A stretch of DNA of 64,000 nt from DATARR01 sp036376245. Its GTDB lineage: Bacteria; Acidobacteriota; Thermoanaerobaculia; Multivoradales; UBA5704. Of this stretch, positions 17,471 to 23,935 are shown one piece after another. Below the pieces are notes generated by a model. That model saw only the letters and a program-made list of their open reading frames with translations, did no database searches and was not told where the DNA came from. Position 1 is the first letter of the stretch, and each line of letters opens with the position of its first letter. The stretch lies in assembly GCA_036376245.1 (NCBI GenBank), contig DASVAS010000008.1:107160-171159 (forward strand). Reading direction: 5' to 3'. Both the position numbers and the translations under genes were made by a program.

Positions 17471-18946
17471 TCAGCGGCCGAGCCGCGAGCCGAGCCCGCC
17501 CTTGACGTCCGGCTCCGCCGTCACCGTTGTGACCGCCTCGAGGTCCGCCGTCTCGCCCGCCGCGACGGCCTCCAGGGCCACCTCGCCCTCCGGCAGCACG
17601 GGAGGGACCTCCGCCCAGGCCGAAGGCGGCAGGTCCGCGCAGCTCACTCCGCTCCGGAAGACGTGCTCGATCTCCGGATTGTCCGGATGGGGACAGCACT
17701 GCCCGATGCAGGCGCGCAGCGCCACCGGCCCGTCCACGAGCCGCTTGGCGAGGCCCGTCAGCACCATCTGCATGCGGTCGGCGATCTGGCCGCCGAACCG
17801 GATGCCGTCGCCGTCGAGCAGCACCTGATCGACCGTGAAGCCCAGCTCCGCCGGCACCTCGAAGCGGGCGCGCAGGATCATGCGGGCCTCCTGGTTCCCC
17901 CGGTCCACCCGCCAGGCCGCCGTCACGTCCTCTCCCGCCGGTCCGGAAAAGCCGTTCAGCGCCAGCTCGGAGATGTAGAGCCCCACCGGATCCGCCACGG
18001 AGACCGAAAGCCCGGAGCGGGCGAACGTGTTGACCGCGGCGCCGATGGTCGGGTCGCTCGACCGGTTGGGATCGCCGAAGCCCGAGCAGCAGACCAGCTG
18101 CTCCGGGTCCACGACCGCCTGGCCGGCGCCGTCCCGCCGCCGGACCGAGGCGCCGCCGGCCACCCGGAACTCTCCCCGCAGAGTGTTCGCCGGGTGGGTG
18201 AGGTGCATGATCCCGTCGGTCGTGGTCCACTTGTTGAACGGGTTGTAGGTCCCCTTGCGGGCATAGAAACGCCAGCCGAACGGCTGGCCGGTCTGAGAAT
18301 TGGTGTCGTCGTCGAAGAAGGCCACGTCGAAGGGCCAGACGAGGTCGTCGGCCGTCACCCCGGGATTCACGTGCTCCTGGTAGAGCTCCAGGACCAGCCC
18401 GGGGTCTCCCGCCACGAGATCGCGCCGCGGGTCTCCCTGCGCGAAGAACGGCCGCGTGCCCTCGGCCAGGAGCTCCCAGTATTCGGGGGCCTCGGAGCTG
18501 AAGCAGATCCGGGTGATCCGTCCCTGATCGTCGCGGTCGGCGTGCCACTCGCAGTATTCGTCCTGCTGGCGGTAGAAGAGCTGGAGCTCCTCGCCCAGGA
18601 AGCCCTGCTCGTCGACGCGGCGCAGGGCGCGCCCGTTGATGCGCAGCGGACGCAGCGTCTCGGCGGCCAGCCAGCGCTTCTCGTCCGGCTCGTCGTCCTC
18701 CTGGAACCAACGGGTGAGGAAGCGCGGGAACGCGTCCCAGGCGACCGCCGCCGAGGCGGGCTCGCCCGGCGTCTCGTCCTTCAAGGGATTGAAGAACAGG
18801 CTGGGGACCTCCGGCGTCCCATACGTCACGGCGGCGTTGTCCATCCAGGACGACACGATCGCGCTCCAGGCCTTGGCGCGGTCCTCCGCGCCGTCGGGCC
18901 GGCGCGCGAAGTCCTCGAGGAATCCAGGGGGATGAAATCGGTCCAC
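17471..18946 (-). CDS. unknown protein, operon partner of DyP peroxidase
   Basis: 491 residues, family not recognised, no signal peptide. Notable conserved-looking blocks: QQDEYCEWHADRDDQGRI, then ICFSSEAPEYWELL, then NKWTTTDGIMHLTHPANTLR, and a Cys-containing segment QLVCCSGFGDPN. The C-terminal region carries CIGQCCPHPDNP and HVFRSGVSCADLPP, whose decayed copy lies at 13770-13930. The many Cys and His could bind metal. Placed directly upstream of the DyP gene, it may provide or accept a peroxidase substrate, but no reaction can be assigned. Confidence 0.85.
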   Translation of the reverse strand: MDRFHPPGFLEDFARRPDGAEDRAKAWSAIVSSWMDNAAVTYGTPEVPSLFFNPLKDETPGEPASAAVAWDAFPRFLTRWFQEDDEPDEKRWLAAETLRPLRINGRALRRVDEQGFLGEELQLFYRQQDEYCEWHADRDDQGRITRICFSSEAPEYWELLAEGTRPFFAQGDPRRDLVAGDPGLVLELYQEHVNPGVTADDLVWPFDVAFFDDDTNSQTGQPFGWRFYARKGTYNPFNKWTTTDGIMHLTHPANTLRGEFRVAGGASVRRRDGAGQAVVDPEQLVCCSGFGDPNRSSDPTIGAAVNTFARSGLSVSVADPVGLYISELALNGFSGPAGEDVTAAWRVDRGNQEARMILRARFEVPAELGFTVDQVLLDGDGIRFGGQIADRMQMVLTGLAKRLVDGPVALRACIGQCCPHPDNPEIEHVFRSGVSCADLPPSAWAEVPPVLPEGEVALEAVAAGETADLEAVTTVTAEPDVKGGLGSRLGR

Positions 18947-19023
18947 GCGTCACCTCCTCGTCTTCGCGGTTGGCCGGGCGCCGGCCCGCTTCACCCGCGG
19001 CGTCCACCCATGATGGGGATGAT

Positions 19024-19686
19024 TCAGGAGCCCAGACTGTAGGCCCGCCGGGCCTGTGGATGTCCCGCGCGGCGGAGGCACTCTTCGAGTCTGCCGAGCA
19101 GTCCGGGCCCGAGAAATTCTCGCACGAGGTCGCGCGTCGCTTCGACGTCCAGATCCTTGACCTTCGCGATGAGCCGGATGGCATCCCGCTCGTCCTTATC
19201 GGTGCCGGCCGCCAGTTTCATGGCGACGAGGTGCTCGGGCGGGGCCACGGGAATCCCTTCGAACCGATCGTCCTGCGCTTCGGCGGCGCCGATGGCGTCG
19301 AGGTAGAGGGGCTGCAGGTTACCCCAGTCCTCACTCGAGCGATCGATGAAATCAGTCCGAACGCCCTGTTTCGAGATTCGTGCGTTGACGCCGCCGATCG
19401 TGAGCTGTGACACCTCGGCGTCGGTTTCGTGAAGGACTTCGAGAATCGCGGGGATGCTGGCCTGGGGGACGGCAAAGTCAACGTCCTTGGTGTACTCGTG
19501 ATCCGCCTCGTCATCGAGCCAGTACCACATCGCCACTCGTCCAATCAGCGCGCGGCGGGACTTGGATCGGTCGAGAACCTCCAGGCCAAACCGGGCCGAG
19601 GGCACCGGGTCGAACGTCGGAAGCGGGCGGGGGCTTGCTTTGCGGCGAGCTGCCAAGGGCCGATCCTCCATGGTCGCCCCGGGCAT
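19024..19686 (-). CDS. AbiEii/DUF1814-like nucleotidyltransferase
   Basis: 220 residues. The pattern ALIGRVAMWYWLDDE then YTKDVDFAVP, with the acidic pair in a T-K-D-x-D-F context, fits the nucleotidyltransferase fold of AbiEii-like and related proteins. PPEHLVAMKLAAGTDKDERD is the family's second conserved block (K and D). Usually such proteins work with an antitoxin or partner, which is absent here. The start may be the ATG at 19671, because the ATG at 19686 falls inside a hairpin (19677-19703). Confidence 0.75.
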   Translation of the reverse strand: MPGATMEDRPLAARRKASPRPLPTFDPVPSARFGLEVLDRSKSRRALIGRVAMWYWLDDEADHEYTKDVDFAVPQASIPAILEVLHETDAEVSQLTIGGVNARISKQGVRTDFIDRSSEDWGNLQPLYLDAIGAAEAQDDRFEGIPVAPPEHLVAMKLAAGTDKDERDAIRLIAKVKDLDVEATRDLVREFLGPGLLGRLEECLRRAGHPQARRAYSLGS

Positions 19687-19703
19687 GGTGTCATGCCCCG
19701 GGG
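19677..19703. repeat. GC-rich hairpin over a start codon
   Basis: CCCCGGGCATG pairs with CATGCCCCGGGG with one bulged base. It spans the upstream start of the nucleotidyltransferase gene and could hide its ribosome access or mark a transcript end. Confidence 0.5.
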
Positions 19704-19875
19704 AACGTCGTCAAAAGGGAAGCCATCAGGCTGATGCAGAGGATCCTCCGCCGGCCCTGGACGGGGCGCAAGGCGGGTGCATGCAGGGTTACGGAGTAGT
19801 CACGAGACGGGATCCAAGCCTCTAAGGAGCGCCGGATCAACTTTTCTAAGTGTTTGTAAGTGAGAGACTTAGGAG

Positions 19876-19950
19876 TGGAGCCGACGATCGGATTTGAACC
19901 GATGACCTGCTGATTACGAATCAGCTGCTCTACCACTGAGCTACGTCGGC
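19876..19950 (-). tRNA. tRNA-Thr (anticodon CGT)
   Basis: 75 nt including an encoded CCA. The acceptor GCCGACG pairs with CGTCGGC. D arm GCTCAGTGGTAGAGC, anticodon stem GCTGA/TCAGC with loop TTCGTAA giving anticodon CGT, and T arm with GGTTCAAATCC. It decodes ACG. Confidence 0.95.
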
Positions 19951-20099
19951 TGGACGGGAACCGCGGGAGGCTCCGTGAAGCGGGGCGTATTGTAGCCAAC
20001 CGGACCGGTCAAGGCAACGCCGTCCCGGTTGGCCGGTGCGGGTGCACAGACCAAGAGGGGACCGACCCCACCCTCTGCACCCTGACGAAAGGAGACCTC

Positions 20100-20300
20100 G
20101 TGAAGAAGTTGATGAAGTTGAAGAAGCTGGCCCTCCAGAGAGAGACTCTCAAGAACCTGACCGGCGGGCTCGAGCCCTTCCAGGACCTTGAAACCACCAG
20201 CATCTACAATGACACCGTCTACTCCAAGCGCGAGGATTGCGCACCCCTCTCGGCGAAATGCCCCAGCGCCGACACCCGGTGCACGGCCTGCGTGGCCTGA
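20100..20300 (+). CDS. lanthipeptide-like RiPP precursor (orphan)
   Basis: 66 residues, GTG start with AAAGGAG six bases upstream. The leader-like N-terminus is basic (KKLMKLKKLALQRETLKNLT) and resembles the K-L-x-L-x-K/R-E-T-L leader of class-I lanthipeptide-type precursors, with a GG at 22-23 as a possible cleavage site. The C-terminal part contains four Cys and many Ser/Thr (REDCAPLSAKCPS, TRCTACVA), suitable for thioether rings. It is followed by a strong hairpin at 20315. No dehydratase, cyclase, protease or transporter lies nearby, so any modifying enzymes act in trans, or the peptide is unmodified. Confidence 0.7.
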   Translation: MKKLMKLKKLALQRETLKNLTGGLEPFQDLETTSIYNDTVYSKREDCAPLSAKCPSADTRCTACVA

Positions 20301-20314
20301 TCTTGAGATATCAA

Positions 20315-20340
20315 GAGTAGCGGCTGCCGAGCCGCTACTC
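20315..20340 (+). terminator. hairpin after the RiPP-like precursor
   Basis: GAGTAGCGGC pairs perfectly with GCCGCTACTC (10 bp, 6-nt loop) 15 bases after the precursor stop codon. Confidence 0.65.
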
Positions 20341-20431
20341 CGACGGTCCTTCACCACTGATTCCGCGACGCTTGACCGTCGAGCAGAACCCGGATATCTT
20401 CCAACCATAACCAGGCATCGTTTTTTGGCGC

Positions 20432-20499
20432 CCAAACAGGTGTTGAGGAGAGGATATGGCCGAGGAAGTGCTATCCTCGTTCTGTATGCGTGCGACGAT
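20432..20499 (+). promoter_or_regulatory. shared antitoxin leader, copy 1
   Basis: 68 bp, matching 36852-36918 at all but a handful of positions. It contains an inverted repeat GAGGATA - 15 nt - TATCCTC (20450-20456 / 20472-20478), which is a plausible operator. TATCCT ends 8 bases before the ATG of vapB, consistent with a -10 box of a leaderless transcript. The identity continues 14 bases into the coding sequence. Confidence 0.7.
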
Positions 20500-20728
20500 C
20501 ACCGTGGACAGCGAGCTGGCCGAGAGGATTGAACGCCTCAGTCAGGAAAGGTCCACAAGCTTCGAGGATCTCGCGGACGCAGCGCTCCGCGAGGGTCTCA
20601 AGCACCTCGGGGGAGAAGCGCCCCCATCGGGAGAAAAGAAGTCGGAGCGAATCTCCTACACCCACCCGGTCTCCTTGGGCGGCTGTCTTCTGGAGAGCCT
20701 TGACGACATTGACGGTGTGCTCGCTTGA
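20486..20728 (+). CDS. VapB-type ribbon-helix-helix antitoxin (orphan)
   Basis: 80 residues from the ATG at 20486. The RHH fold is at the N-terminus (ATITVDSELAERIERLSQ, then FEDLADAALREGLK). The C-terminus THPVSLGGCLLESLDDIDG matches the toxin-neutralising tail of VapB proteins (K/H-P-V-x-L-G-x-C-L). A PIN-domain VapC should follow but is missing; instead the frame runs into a truncated Phd-like gene. Expressed from a leader shared with the module at 36.9 kb. Confidence 0.85.
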   Translation: MRATITVDSELAERIERLSQERSTSFEDLADAALREGLKHLGGEAPPSGEKKSERISYTHPVSLGGCLLESLDDIDGVLA

Positions 20729-20949
20729 TGGACCGTGTCACCGACGATCTCGAAGTCGTGATTATCACCCGCCGCGGGGGCAGGCGTGTCGCCTTGGTCG
20801 ATGCGGCCGATTACGAGTCGCTGATGGAAACTGCTCATCTGATGCGGTCGCCGCGCAATGCGGAGCGGCTTATGCTCGCTCTCGACCAGGCCCGCCGTGG
20901 GGAAGGCCTCGAGATGAGCGTCGAGGAGCTGCGGCGGCTCGCGCTGTAG
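20728..20949 (+). CDS. Phd/YefM-like antitoxin, N-terminally truncated
   Basis: 73 residues. It starts inside the usual Phd/YefM sequence: VVIITRRGGRRVALVDAADY is the second half of the DNA-binding domain, and SLMETAHLMRSPRNAERLM and the acidic ending follow as in full-length proteins. The normal first 18 or so residues (S-x-L-R-x-N-L) are missing. The ATG overlaps the vapB stop. No YoeB-type toxin follows. Probably a remnant made by fusion of two antitoxin loci. Confidence 0.7.
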   Translation: MDRVTDDLEVVIITRRGGRRVALVDAADYESLMETAHLMRSPRNAERLMLALDQARRGEGLEMSVEELRRLAL

Positions 20950-21025
20950 CCCGCGATCACGCTCCCTGGCCCATTTTCTTTCGCTTTCCTCACGAGTTCA
21001 GCCGCCGCAACTGGAAATTAAATAG

Positions 21026-21606
21026 CTCCAGCTTGGAGACGTTGACTCTGGCTCAGAGTCAGTTGACTCTGGCTTGGAGACGTTGACTCCGGCCTGGAGA
21101 TGTTGACTCTGGGCCAGAGTCAGTTGACTTTGTCCTGGAGACGTTGACTCCAGCTCAGAGTCTCGAGACTCTGGCTTGGAGACGTTGACTCTGGGCTGGA
21201 GATCTTGACTCTGAGCCAGAGACGTTGACTCCGGCCTGGAGACGTTGACTCTGAGCCAGAGTCAGTTGACTTTGTCCTGGAGACGTTGACTCCAGCTCAG
21301 AGTCTCGAGACTCTGGCTTGGAGACGTTGACTCTGGGCTGGAGATCTTGACTCTGGGCCAGAGACGTTGACTCCGGCCTGGAGACGTTGACTTTGCGCCG
21401 GAGTCAGTTGACTTCGCGTCGGAGATCTTGGATTCGCGTCAGAGATCTCGACTTTGCGCCGGAGACGTTGACTTTGCGCCAGAGTCAGTTGACTACGCGT
21501 CAGAGACGTTGACTTCGCGTCGGAGTCTCGAGACTTCGCGTCGGAGACGTTGATTCTGGCCTGGAGATCTTGCTCCGAGCCAGAGTCCGATGACTTTGGT
21601 CTGGAG
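21026..21606. repeat. tandem array of degenerate 20/21-bp units
   Basis: About 28 units of the type CTGGAGACGTTGACTCTGGG. Some units are 21 bp with GAGTCAGTTGACT in place of GAGACGTTGACT. A seven-unit block repeats with a 142-bp period (starts near 21113 and 21255). 18-bp perfect palindromes centred on TCTCGAGA occur at 21156-21173 and again 142 bp later. The array grows more divergent to the right (TTCGCGTCGG variants). No gene is supported in it, and stops occur in frames lacking plausible composition. Confidence 0.9.
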
Positions 21607-21702
21607 CGCTTTACGCCGGCCGGAGTCCGGGACTTCGGCGTGGAGAAGGGGACGACGCCCGGCCGACCGCGACGGCATCCCGGACTTGACATCTCTCGTC
21701 TT

Positions 21703-21723
21703 ATGTAACATCATCTGTTACAT
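21703..21723 (+). promoter_or_regulatory. palindromic operator overlapping the Rrf2 start
   Basis: ATGTAACA-TCATC-TGTTACAT, a perfect 8-bp inverted repeat ending on the start codon. A TTGACA box lies at 21686-21691. The position fits autorepression by the Rrf2 protein. Confidence 0.7.
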
Positions 21724-22174
21724 GATGAGGACTGAACGGCTCTCCGTCGCCCTGCACGTGCTGCTGCACATGGCCGAGCGCCCTGACCGGCCGATGACTT
21801 CCGAGGAGATGGCGGCGTGCGTCCGCACCAATCCCGTGGTGATCCGCCGCACCTTCGCCGGCCTGCGCGAAGCGGGGATCGTGACCTCGGTCAAGGGACA
21901 CGGGGGAGGCTGGCGGCTGGCGCGGTCCGCCTCGGAGGTGAGCATCGCCGAGATCCAGCGGGCTCTGGGCGAGCGGATCGTCTCCCTCACCTCGACGATG
22001 GAGCCGCCGCACTGCCGGCTTCTCCAGGAGGTGGTCCGTTCCCTCAACGAGGCCATGCGGGAAGCCGAGCAGGTCCTCGACCGCCGTCTCTCGACTCTCA
22101 CTCTGGCGGACCTCGCGTCCGCCGTTCCCAATTCCGGAGGTTCCCCTCATGCAGGTTCCTCGCACCCCCTATGA
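21722..22174 (+). CDS. Rrf2 family transcriptional regulator
   Basis: 150 residues. Winged helix at the N-terminus: RLSVALHVLLHMAERPD, then SEEMAACVRTNPVVIRRTF and the wing VKGHGGGWRLARSASEVSI, all typical of Rrf2. There is one Cys near 38 and another near 100 (PPHCRLL) but not the three-Cys cluster of Fe-S members such as IscR, so sensing is probably by other means. It overlaps the flavoprotein gene by 26 bases. Homologous pairs of Rrf2 with this flavoprotein type are common. Confidence 0.92.
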   Translation: MMRTERLSVALHVLLHMAERPDRPMTSEEMAACVRTNPVVIRRTFAGLREAGIVTSVKGHGGGWRLARSASEVSIAEIQRALGERIVSLTSTMEPPHCRLLQEVVRSLNEAMREAEQVLDRRLSTLTLADLASAVPNSGGSPHAGSSHPL

Positions 22175-23066
22175 CGCCATCGTGGTCGGCGGCAGCTTCG
22201 CCGGCCTTTCCGCCGCCATGCAGCTCGCCCGCGCCCGCCGGCGGGTGCTGGTGATCGACGCCGGCCAGCCCCGCAACCGTTTCGCCGCGGCCTCGCACGG
22301 CTTCCTCGGCCAGGACGGCAAACCGCCCTACGAGATCCTGCGGGAAGCCGCCCGGCAGGTCTCCGCCTATCCGACCGCCGCCTTCCTCCAGGGCGAAGCG
22401 ACCGCGGCGAGCCCGGTGGACGGCGGCTTCGCCGTCGCGCTGGGCGATGGCCGGGAAGAGCGGGCCGCCCGCCTGATCCTCGCCACCGGAGTCCGCGACG
22501 AGCCGCCCGCGATCCCGGGACTGCGGGAGCGCTGGGGCCGGACCGTCCTGCACTGCCCCTACTGTCACGGCTATGAAGTGGCCGGCGGCGCCCTGGGAGT
22601 CCTGGCCGCGAGTCCGCACTCGGCGCATCAGGCAGGACTGCTCCCGGACTGGGGTCCGACCACCTTCTTCACGCAGGGCCTCTTCGAGCCCGACGAGGAG
22701 CAGGCGGCGCACCTGGCCGCCCGTGGGGTCCAGATGGAGCGCACCCCCGTCGTCGAGCTCCTCGGCGACATGCCCGGCCTCGAAGCCGTCCGCCTCGCCG
22801 ACGGCCGGATCTTTCCTCTGCAAGCCCTCTTCACCGCGCCGCAAGTGCACATGGCCAGTCCGCTCGCCGAAGCGCTCGGCTGCGCCTTCGAACAGGGACC
22901 GATGGGCCCGTACATCCGCGTGGACGAATGGAAACAGACCACCGTCCCCGGCGTCTACGCCGCCGGCGACGCGGCGGACCCGAAGCACAACGCCACCCTG
23001 GCCTCGGCCAGCGGCGTTCTCGCGGGGATCGGGTCGCACCAGTCGCTGGCGAAGGAGATCGCCTGA
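22149..23066 (+). CDS. thioredoxin-reductase-like FAD/NAD(P)H oxidoreductase
   Basis: 305 residues. N-terminal FAD-binding GGSFAGLSAAMQLARARRRV, redox motif CPYCHGYEV (CxxC) at about 138, and C-terminal FAD motif GVYAAGDAAD. The NAD(P)H domain lacks the usual G-x-G-x-x-A/G motif in its expected place (GGALGVLAASPHSAHQA instead), so the nucleotide used is unclear. Preceded by and overlapping its probable regulator of the Rrf2 family. Likely role in thiol or redox stress. Confidence 0.88.
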   Translation: MQVPRTPYDAIVVGGSFAGLSAAMQLARARRRVLVIDAGQPRNRFAAASHGFLGQDGKPPYEILREAARQVSAYPTAAFLQGEATAASPVDGGFAVALGDGREERAARLILATGVRDEPPAIPGLRERWGRTVLHCPYCHGYEVAGGALGVLAASPHSAHQAGLLPDWGPTTFFTQGLFEPDEEQAAHLAARGVQMERTPVVELLGDMPGLEAVRLADGRIFPLQALFTAPQVHMASPLAEALGCAFEQGPMGPYIRVDEWKQTTVPGVYAAGDAADPKHNATLASASGVLAGIGSHQSLAKEIA

Positions 23067-23068
23067 CC

Positions 23069-23857
23069 ATGGCGACCGATACGATCCGCTTCGTCGATGG
23101 GACCGCCTATGAACGATACATGGGGAAGTGGAGCCAGCTTGTAGGGGAAGCTTTCCTCGACTGGCTGACTCCAGAAACTGGTCTGCGCTGGCTCGACGTC
23201 GGCTGCGGCAACGGCGCCTTCACCGAGATGCTCGTCGAGCGGTGCGCGCCGGTATCCGTAGAGGGGATCGACCCGTCCGAGGAGCAGCTTGCCTATGCCC
23301 GTACCCGGCCCGCGTCGCGTATCGCCCAGTTTCGTCAGGGTGACGCCATGGCCCAGCCTTTCCCCGACGACACCTTCGACGCGGCGGTCATGCCGTTGGT
23401 GATCTTCTTCGTTCCAGACCCTGCCCAGGGCGTCGCCGAGATGGCGCGAGTCGTCCGTCCGGGCGGCGCCATCGCCGCCTATGCGTGGGACTTGGCGGGC
23501 GGTGGCTTTCCTTACGAGTCGTTGCGGGAGGAGCTACGCGAGCTGGGCGTCACGACTCCGGAACCGCCGAACCCTGACGCCTCCCGAATCGAAGCCCTGC
23601 GGGACTTGTGGACGGGCGCGGGTCTGACTGCCGTCGAAACGCGAGAGATCACCGTGCAACGCACCTTCGCCGACTTCGAAGACTACTGGACGACCATCCA
23701 AGGAGGGCCGAGCGTAGGTCCAAGTCTCGCGGCGATGGCATCCAAGGATCTCGCGCTTCTCAAAGCGCGCATGCGCACGCGCCTGCTGATAGAGGGTGCT
23801 GGTCGTCTCGCTTGTAGTGCCCGGGCCAATGCGGTGAAGGGGTGCGTGCAGGACTGA
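23069..23857 (+). CDS. class I SAM-dependent methyltransferase
   Basis: 262 residues, ATG two bases after the flavoprotein stop, so same operon. SAM motif I is LRWLDVGCGNGAFTEML; post-I acidic residue in EGIDPSEEQL; motif IV in DDTFDAAVMPLVIFFVPDP; motif VI in RVVRPGGAIAAYAWD. The ending SARANAVKG is typical of a common methyltransferase-11 subgroup. Substrate unknown. Confidence 0.9.
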   Translation: MATDTIRFVDGTAYERYMGKWSQLVGEAFLDWLTPETGLRWLDVGCGNGAFTEMLVERCAPVSVEGIDPSEEQLAYARTRPASRIAQFRQGDAMAQPFPDDTFDAAVMPLVIFFVPDPAQGVAEMARVVRPGGAIAAYAWDLAGGGFPYESLREELRELGVTTPEPPNPDASRIEALRDLWTGAGLTAVETREITVQRTFADFEDYWTTIQGGPSVGPSLAAMASKDLALLKARMRTRLLIEGAGRLACSARANAVKGCVQD

Positions 23858-23905
23858 TTTGAGACCACGGCGAGCCAGGCATGAGGAACCTCTTGGGGGT
23901 GAGGC

Positions 23906-23911
23906 TATAAT
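23906..23911 (+). promoter_or_regulatory. -10 box upstream of the TPR genes
   Basis: TATAAT, 24 bases before the ATG of the first TPR gene. No clear -35 box or ribosome site is seen. Confidence 0.4.
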
Positions 23912-23935
23912 AAGAAGTCTGTCAAAATAGAGTCA

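Noticed and set aside
19687..19875. Attachment site or integrase target beside tRNA-Thr
   Set aside because: No duplicated 3' end of the tRNA and no integrase gene were seen in the window.
21026..21606. CRISPR array
   Set aside because: Units are contiguous and similar throughout, with no unique spacers of constant length and no cas genes.
21297..21714. Repeat-rich minus-strand proteins read from the tandem array
   Set aside because: The frame exists only because units of 20 and 21 bp avoid stops locally; there is no ribosome site and no conserved fold.
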